Shown: piece by piece, positions 6,879 to 11,318 of the stretch | Layout of the letters: every line of letters begins with the position of its first letter | Numbering within the stretch: the stretch's first letter is position 1 | Assembly: GCA_011051855.1 (NCBI GenBank) | Contig: DRKG01000040.1 | Coordinates: 1 to 11,318, forward strand | Length of the DNA: 11,318 nucleotides | Direction of reading: 5' to 3' | Source of the DNA: a bacterium | Lineage (GTDB): Bacteria; Planctomycetota; UBA1135; UBA2386 | Program-made: the position numbers and the translations under genes | Notes under the pieces: model-generated | Seen by the model: the letters and a program-made list of their open reading frames with translations, nothing else | Told to the model about the DNA's origin: nothing | Databases searched by the model: none

Positions 6879-7553
6879 ATGCCCCACCCGCGCGCAAAGC
6901 TTCTCGACTCCTTCGCCCGCCACCGCTGCTCCGCGATCCTGCGCACCGCCGACGCACGTGCGGTACGGCCGGCACTCGACGCCGCCATCGCCGGCGGCTT
7001 CCGCATCGTCGAAGTGACGATGACCACGCCCGGTTGCCTGGACGAGATCACCGCCCTGCGCGAACGCGGCGGCCTCACCGTCGGGGCCGGCACCGTATTG
7101 ACCGTCGACGACGCCAAGAACGCGATGGCCGCCGGGGCACAGTTCCTGGTCTCGCCAGTCACCGATCCGCAGGTGATCACGTTCTGCCGCCAGCACGACC
7201 TGCTGTCGGTGCCGGGTGCGCACACGCCGACCGAGATGATGCTGGCGCACAAGGCCGGCGCCGATCTGGTCAAGCTGTTCCCTGGGCCGGCCGGCGGCCC
7301 CGCGTTCCTTCGCGCGCTGCGCGGCCCGATGCCGTTCCTGCGCGTGTTCCCGACCAACGGTGTCGCCGAAGACAACTGCACCGACTGGCTCGCCGCCGGC
7401 GCCTTCGGCCTCGGCTTCGTCGGCTCGCTGTTCGATCCGAACGACCTGCAGGCGGGCCGCTTCGATCGCATCGAGGCCCGCGCCGCCCGCATCGTCGCCA
7501 AGGTGCACGCCGCCAGCCAGACGCCGACCCCCCAGGTCCAGAGCGCGCCGTGA
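6879..7553 (+). CDS. eda: KDPG/KHG aldolase family protein
   Basis: A 224-residue class I aldolase of the Eda/KdgA family, which splits 2-keto-3-deoxy-6-phosphogluconate into pyruvate and glyceraldehyde-3-phosphate (Entner-Doudoroff and uronate breakdown), or acts on 4-hydroxy-2-oxoglutarate. Visible family features are the general acid/base E45 in EVTMTTPG, GAGTVLT at 69-75, FLVSP at 89-93, the Schiff-base lysine K132 in DLVKLFPG, and a phosphate-binding GS pair (G182-S183). The TTPG after EVT resembles Bacillus KdgA rather than E. coli Eda. The loop usually written PTGG is PTNG here (158-161), so substrate preference may differ. ATG 6879 is chosen because ATG 6843 adds an Arg/Pro-rich stretch foreign to the family and sits in the likely -10 box. 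The last ~13 residues form a Pro/Gln tail. Its TGA overlaps the GTG of the metal transporter by 4 bases, so translation is probably coupled. Precise sugar-acid substrate is unknown. Confidence 0.9.
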   Translation: MPHPRAKLLDSFARHRCSAILRTADARAVRPALDAAIAGGFRIVEVTMTTPGCLDEITALRERGGLTVGAGTVLTVDDAKNAMAAGAQFLVSPVTDPQVITFCRQHDLLSVPGAHTPTEMMLAHKAGADLVKLFPGPAGGPAFLRALRGPMPFLRVFPTNGVAEDNCTDWLAAGAFGLGFVGSLFDPNDLQAGRFDRIEARAARIVAKVHAASQTPTPQVQSAP

Positions 7554-9397
7554 TCGCGCTGCAAGCCGAACTCGCGTCCGAGTGGTACCTGCTGCTCGGT
7601 TTCCTCGCGCTGTGCGCCGGGCCTCTGATGGTCTGGGCGCTGCGCGCGAACGTCGCCTCGACGGTCGCGCTCGACAGCTTCTGCCTGATCACGATCAGCG
7701 GCTTCGCGCTGCTGCACCTGCTGCCGGAATCGGCCGAACAGGCGGGCTGGCTGGTCCTGCCCCTGGCGCTGCTCGGATTCGTGCTACCGTCGGTCGCCGA
7801 ACGCACCCTGCACCACGGCCACGCCGGCATGCGCCGCACGGCGATCCTGCTGGCGGCCTTCGGCATCGCCGCCCACGCGGCCCTCGACGGGTTGTTCCTC
7901 GAAGCCGGCGGCCACGCGCACGACCACCACGGCCACGCGGCCAGCCACGAACTGACCGCCTGGGCGGTGATCCTGCACCGCATTCCCGAGGGCCTCGGCA
8001 TCTGGTGGATCGTGCCCCGCACGCTCGGCCTGCGCGCGGCCGTGCTGGTCACCGCGACCAGCGTCGCCGGGACGCTGGTCGGCTACTACCTCGGCAGCCA
8101 GGTGCTGACCGAAGACTCGCAGAGCGCGCTCGCGCTGCTGCAGTCCCTGCTGGTCGGGTCGCTCCTGCACGTGGTGCTGCACTCCCACGTCCCGGCACCG
8201 AAGAACGAACGGCTGCTGAAGCCTGCCTCGGTCGGCGGCGCGGCGTTGGGCATCGCCGTGTTGTGGTTCGTCATCCACGACCACTTCCCCGCCCACGAGC
8301 ACGGGGGCCCGGCGACGGTGTTCGTGCGGTTGACGCTCGAATCCGCGCCAGCACTGCTGCTCGCCTATCTGTTGGTCGGACTGAGCCACGCGTTCCTGCC
8401 GACCGACTGGTTCGCGCACATGACCCGCGGGCCCAAACTCGTTCAAGCGCTGCGCGGCGTCGCCGTCGGGCTGCCGCTGCCGGTGTGCTCGTGCGGGGTC
8501 GTGCCGATCTACCGCGAGCTGATCCACAAGGGAGCGGCGATCGCGGCCGCGGTGGCGTTCCTGATCGCGACGCCCGAACTCGAACTCGCGGCGGTCACGC
8601 TGACCTTCCGCCTGATGGGCGGCGAGATCGCATTGGTGCGCATCGCCATGGCGGCGGTGCTGGCGCTGGGCGTCGGCATGCTGGTGGCGTCGTTTGCGTC
8701 AGGCCGACCGAAGCAAGCGCCAGCCGCTGCCGACTGCTGCGCGCCCCCGGCGGCGCCGCCGGGCGGCCTCGGTGCGCGAATGCTCGAAGCGCTGCGATTC
8801 GGCTTCGGACCGGCCGTCGACAGCACCGCGACCTGGATCCTGACCGGCCTGCTGCTGTCGGCGATGCTGATGCCGTACGTCGACCGCGACTGGATCGCCG
8901 CGTTGCCGGCCGGCGTCGACGTGCCGGTGGCGGCCCTGCTCGGCCTGCCGCTCTACGTCTGCGCGACCGGCAGCACGCCGCTCGCCGCGATGTTGCTGGT
9001 GCAGGGGCTGTCGCCGGGCGCGGTGCTGGCGCTGCTGCTGACCGGCCCGGCGACCAACGTCACCACGTTCGGCGTGCTCGCCCGTCTGCACGGCCGCCGA
9101 TTCGCGGCCGCGTTCGCGGTCGCCATGTGGCTCGGCGCGGTCGGGCTCGGCTACCTCGCCAACCTCCTCGTCGAGGTGCCGCCGATGCCGGCGTTCGGCG
9201 CCGATGCCCACGCGTCGACGAGCGCGTGGATCTGGCTGTGGACGCTCGCCGCGCTGTTCCTGTGGTCGCTGCTGCGCCAGGGCGTGCGGCCGTTCCTCGA
9301 ACGGTTGTTCGAGAGCCCGGCCAACGCCGACGAAGACGGCGGCCACGAACACGAACCCGCCCCACCCGAACAAGGCCACGGCTGCTGCGGGCACTGA
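7550..9397 (+). CDS. ZIP-like / SO_0444-type permease fusion, putative metal transporter
   Basis: A 615-residue polytopic membrane protein that looks like two transporters in one chain. Residues about 1-245 resemble ZIP metal transporters: helix motifs AHAALDG (108-114) and HRIPEG (143-148) carry the His, Asp and Glu metal ligands of ZIP helices 4 and 5, and a His-rich loop (GGHAHDHHGHAASH, 120-133) lies between them. Residues about 260-590 match the permease family known as DUF318/YraQ, SO_0444 type: PVCSCGVVPI (311-320), ATPELE (340-345), CATGSTPLAAM (471-481) and TGPATN (498-503). SO_0444 family members are linked to Cu/Zn or arsenic efflux. A Cys pair in the central cytosolic linker (DCCAP, 395-399) and a tail ending GHGCCGH (609-615) are likely metal-binding. 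GTG 7550 is chosen: it overlaps the aldolase stop (GTGA), and sequence further upstream is the aldolase gene in another frame. Direction and metal of transport are inferred, not shown. Confidence 0.85.
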   Translation: MIALQAELASEWYLLLGFLALCAGPLMVWALRANVASTVALDSFCLITISGFALLHLLPESAEQAGWLVLPLALLGFVLPSVAERTLHHGHAGMRRTAILLAAFGIAAHAALDGLFLEAGGHAHDHHGHAASHELTAWAVILHRIPEGLGIWWIVPRTLGLRAAVLVTATSVAGTLVGYYLGSQVLTEDSQSALALLQSLLVGSLLHVVLHSHVPAPKNERLLKPASVGGAALGIAVLWFVIHDHFPAHEHGGPATVFVRLTLESAPALLLAYLLVGLSHAFLPTDWFAHMTRGPKLVQALRGVAVGLPLPVCSCGVVPIYRELIHKGAAIAAAVAFLIATPELELAAVTLTFRLMGGEIALVRIAMAAVLALGVGMLVASFASGRPKQAPAAADCCAPPAAPPGGLGARMLEALRFGFGPAVDSTATWILTGLLLSAMLMPYVDRDWIAALPAGVDVPVAALLGLPLYVCATGSTPLAAMLLVQGLSPGAVLALLLTGPATNVTTFGVLARLHGRRFAAAFAVAMWLGAVGLGYLANLLVEVPPMPAFGADAHASTSAWIWLWTLAALFLWSLLRQGVRPFLERLFESPANADEDGGHEHEPAPPEQGHGCCGH

Positions 9398-9453
9398 CCA
9401 TCGCGCGTCAGCTCGCCGTCTGGACGAGACTGGGCGATCGCGCCGCGGTGGGC

Positions 9454-9459
9454 TACCTT
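9454..9459 (+). promoter_or_regulatory. Candidate -10 element (TACCTT) for recC
   Basis: TACCTT (TANNNT) ends six bases (CCCGGC) before GTG 9466, the start that best fits RecC. It lies downstream of the alternative GTG 9448, so it argues for 9466 and a leaderless message. The 68-base gap after the transporter shows no other promoter-like sequence and no convincing terminator hairpin. Confidence 0.45.
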
Positions 9460-9465
9460 CCCGGC

Positions 9466-11318
9466 GTGGCTCTCACCATTGTCACGGGATACCGGCTAGA
9501 GGATCTGTTCGACGCGTTGGTCGAACGGCTGGCCGCGCCCGCGAGCGACCCGCTGGCGAACGAAACCGTGCTGGTGCCCGGCCAAGGCATCGCGCGCTGG
9601 CTCGAACTCCGGCTCGCCGAACGGCTCGGCATCGCCGCCGGTATCGAGATGCCGTTCCTGTCCAGCTACCTGCAGACGCTGTGCGCCGCGCCGGACGACG
9701 CCGGCGACCGCTTCCGGCGCGACGTGCTGGTGTTCCGGCTGTGGCGGATCCTGTCGGAGGCGCAGACGCAAACAGGCCCGGATGGCGACCCTCCGTTCGG
9801 CCCGGCCTCGGCCTACTGCCGGGGCGACGACCTCGGCGTCAACAAGCTGCAACTCTGCCTGCGCCTCGCCGCCCGCTTCGACGATTACCAGCTCTACCGG
9901 CCCGATCTGCTGCAGGCGTTCGCCGCCGGCGACGACCGCCGTGCGCTGTCGCCGCACGCGCCCTGGCAGGCGCGCCTGTGGCGAGCCCTGCTCGAAGACG
10001 CCGGGTTGGGGCGGCCGCCCTCCCGACACCGGCGCAAGCACCGCGACGACCTGACGCCCCCGTTGTTTTCGGACTTCGAGCGCGACGACGCCGCGCCGGC
10101 GGCCGGCGACCGGGCCCACCGGCTCGCGACCCTGAACCGCCGACTCGACGACGACGACTGGTGCCGCCAATACCTGCCGGAACGCCTGTTCGCGTTCGGC
10201 GTGACCACCGTGCCGCAGGCCTTCCTCGAACTGCTCCACCGGATCGCCGAACGGCTGCCGGTGCACCTGTTCGTGCCCCAGCCGACGCCGCACTACACCG
10301 GCGACCTGCGGCAACGTGGCACTACGGCCGGCGAGCACGCCTTGCTGGCCCGCTTTGGCGCCGAGAGCCGCGATTTCCAGGGCATGCTGCTCGACCTCGA
10401 AGACCGCGGACCGGTCGAACACATCGACCTCGTCGACCTGAGCGACGACCCACCGCCGACGTCCCTGCTGCAGTGCCTACAGCGCGACCTCGTGCACGCC
10501 TACGACCGCGGCAGCGGTGCTGCCGGGCGCTTTCGGCTGCGTCCCGACGACGCATCGCTGCGGGTGCACGACTGCCACAGCCCGGAGCGCGAACTCGAGG
10601 TCGTGCGCGACCAGATATGCCGCGCCTTCCGCGACGATCCGAGCCTGGAGGCGCGCGACGTCCTGGTGTTGGTGCCCGACATCGACCAGTACGCGCCCTA
10701 CGCGCACGCCGTGTTCGGTCCGCTCGCCAACCGACTGCCGTTCCACCTCGCCGATCGCCACCCGGCGCGCGAACTGCCCATCTGCCGCGCGCTGCTCCAC
10801 GTGCTCGAACTCGCCGATTCGCGCCTCGGGCGCGACGAGGTGCTGCACCTGCTCGACGATCGGGCCGTGCAGCGGCGCTTCGGCCTGTTCGCGGGTGACG
10901 TCGACACCCTGCGCCACCTCTGCCGGACGGCCGGGATCCGCTGGGGCCTCGATGCCGACAGCCGCCGCGAACGCTTCGATCTGCCGCCGTTCGACGACAA
11001 CGCCTGGCAATCGGGCCTCAGACGCCTCTTGCTGGGCACGCTGACCGGCCCGACCGAGCAACTGGTGCTCGGCCACCTGCCGCTCGCCGATACCACCGAG
11101 TCGCGCGGCGAACTGCTCGCCCGCTTCCTGACGTTCACCCGCACCTTGTTCCAGGCGATCGACGGCCTGCAGGAGCCGCGCCCGCTCACCGACTGGGCCG
11201 ACCGCATCGAAGAGCTGATGGCGGCGCTGTTCGCCCCCGCAGGCAGCGGTGCGGACGACGGTCTGCGCCACTTGCAGCGCTGCATGGCCGACCTGCGGCG
11301 GACGGCGCAGCTCGCCGA
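9466..11318 (+). CDS. recC: Exodeoxyribonuclease V gamma subunit RecC, N-terminal part (3' end outside window)
   Basis: The reading frame stays open for 617 codons to the window edge. RecC is the structural and Chi-recognising subunit of RecBCD, which resects double-strand breaks for RecA and degrades linear foreign DNA. Conserved blocks seen here are the inactive helicase-like N-terminus (VLVPGQGIARWLEL...LAERLGIAAGIEMPF, about 35-61), LPERLFAFGVTTVPQAFLEL at 237-256 (E. coli: PERIFVFGISALPP), HSPERELEVVRDQI at 371-384 (E. coli: HSPQREVEVLHD), and VLVLVPDIDQYAPY (about 399-412). The segment ending LADRHPARELPICRALLHVLEL also aligns. E. coli RecC is 1122 residues, so about half to two thirds of the gene is here, without the nuclease-like C-terminal domain. 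GTG 9466 yields MALTIVTGYRLEDL, matching the family start; GTG 9448 would add six residues. recB and recD are expected just downstream but cannot be seen. Confidence 0.92.
   Translation, partial: MALTIVTGYRLEDLFDALVERLAAPASDPLANETVLVPGQGIARWLELRLAERLGIAAGIEMPFLSSYLQTLCAAPDDAGDRFRRDVLVFRLWRILSEAQTQTGPDGDPPFGPASAYCRGDDLGVNKLQLCLRLAARFDDYQLYRPDLLQAFAAGDDRRALSPHAPWQARLWRALLEDAGLGRPPSRHRRKHRDDLTPPLFSDFERDDAAPAAGDRAHRLATLNRRLDDDDWCRQYLPERLFAFGVTTVPQAFLELLHRIAERLPVHLFVPQPTPHYTGDLRQRGTTAGEHALLARFGAESRDFQGMLLDLEDRGPVEHIDLVDLSDDPPPTSLLQCLQRDLVHAYDRGSGAAGRFRLRPDDASLRVHDCHSPERELEVVRDQICRAFRDDPSLEARDVLVLVPDIDQYAPYAHAVFGPLANRLPFHLADRHPARELPICRALLHVLELADSRLGRDEVLHLLDDRAVQRRFGLFAGDVDTLRHLCRTAGIRWGLDADSRRERFDLPPFDDNAWQSGLRRLLLGTLTGPTEQLVLGHLPLADTTESRGELLARFLTFTRTLFQAIDGLQEPRPLTDWADRIEELMAALFAPAGSGADDGLRHLQRCMADLRRTAQLA

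Noticed and set aside
6879..7040. Loss of the Arg that follows EVTL in E. coli Eda as a sign of an inactive aldolase
   Set aside because: The TTPG version seen here also occurs in Bacillus KdgA, and the catalytic Glu and Lys are intact.
9204..10898. A 564-codon plus-strand frame overlapping the transporter end and recC
   Set aside because: Out of frame with RecC, whose conserved blocks are unmistakable; composition is Arg/Pro/Ala repetitive.

Overview
The window is 11.3 kb of dense, high-GC bacterial DNA (roughly 70% GC by eye). It holds nine protein genes, seven complete and two cut by the window edges. The longest gap between genes is about 80 bases, and I see no RNA genes, insertion sequences, CRISPR arrays or long repeats. 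Phylum cannot be fixed from this stretch. The genes are chromosomal housekeeping types known from Proteobacteria and from high-GC Planctomycetota-like lineages. The one unrecognised secreted protein leans weakly, from memory only, towards the latter.

Layout: (1) 1-107, the C-terminal tail of a polyprenyl-phosphate sugar transferase (exopolysaccharide or O-antigen priming enzyme). (2) 136-3510, a tightly packed serine operon: serA (3-phosphoglycerate dehydrogenase), a phosphoserine phosphatase that starts inside the serA stop codon, and a class V aminotransferase of the alanine/serine-glyoxylate type. The aminotransferase sits where serC would be expected, so the three genes plausibly encode the whole phosphorylated route from 3-phosphoglycerate to serine. 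(3) 3557-4420, membrane metalloprotease htpX. (4) 4502-5434, a Xer-type tyrosine recombinase whose natural start appears to be an ATC codon. (5) 5428-6801 on the minus strand, an unrecognised, probably exported ~457-residue protein that converges on and overlaps the recombinase end. (6) 6879-9397, divergent from it: a KDPG/KHG aldolase (eda) overlapping by 4 bases a 615-residue membrane protein that joins a ZIP-like metal transporter to an SO_0444/DUF318-type permease with His/Cys-rich segments. (7) 9466 to the window end, the N-terminal two thirds or so of RecC of the RecBCD helicase-nuclease.

Two things stand out. First, three genes that follow a real intergenic gap (recombinase, secreted protein, recC) each have a TANNNT hexamer ending exactly six bases before the proposed start codon. 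That is the geometry of a -10 element driving a leaderless mRNA. It independently picks the GTG starts of two genes and points to ATC as the recombinase start. Second, the ZIP-permease fusion puts two different metal-transport folds in one chain, behind a sugar-acid aldolase. No dramatic new defence or mobile system is visible.
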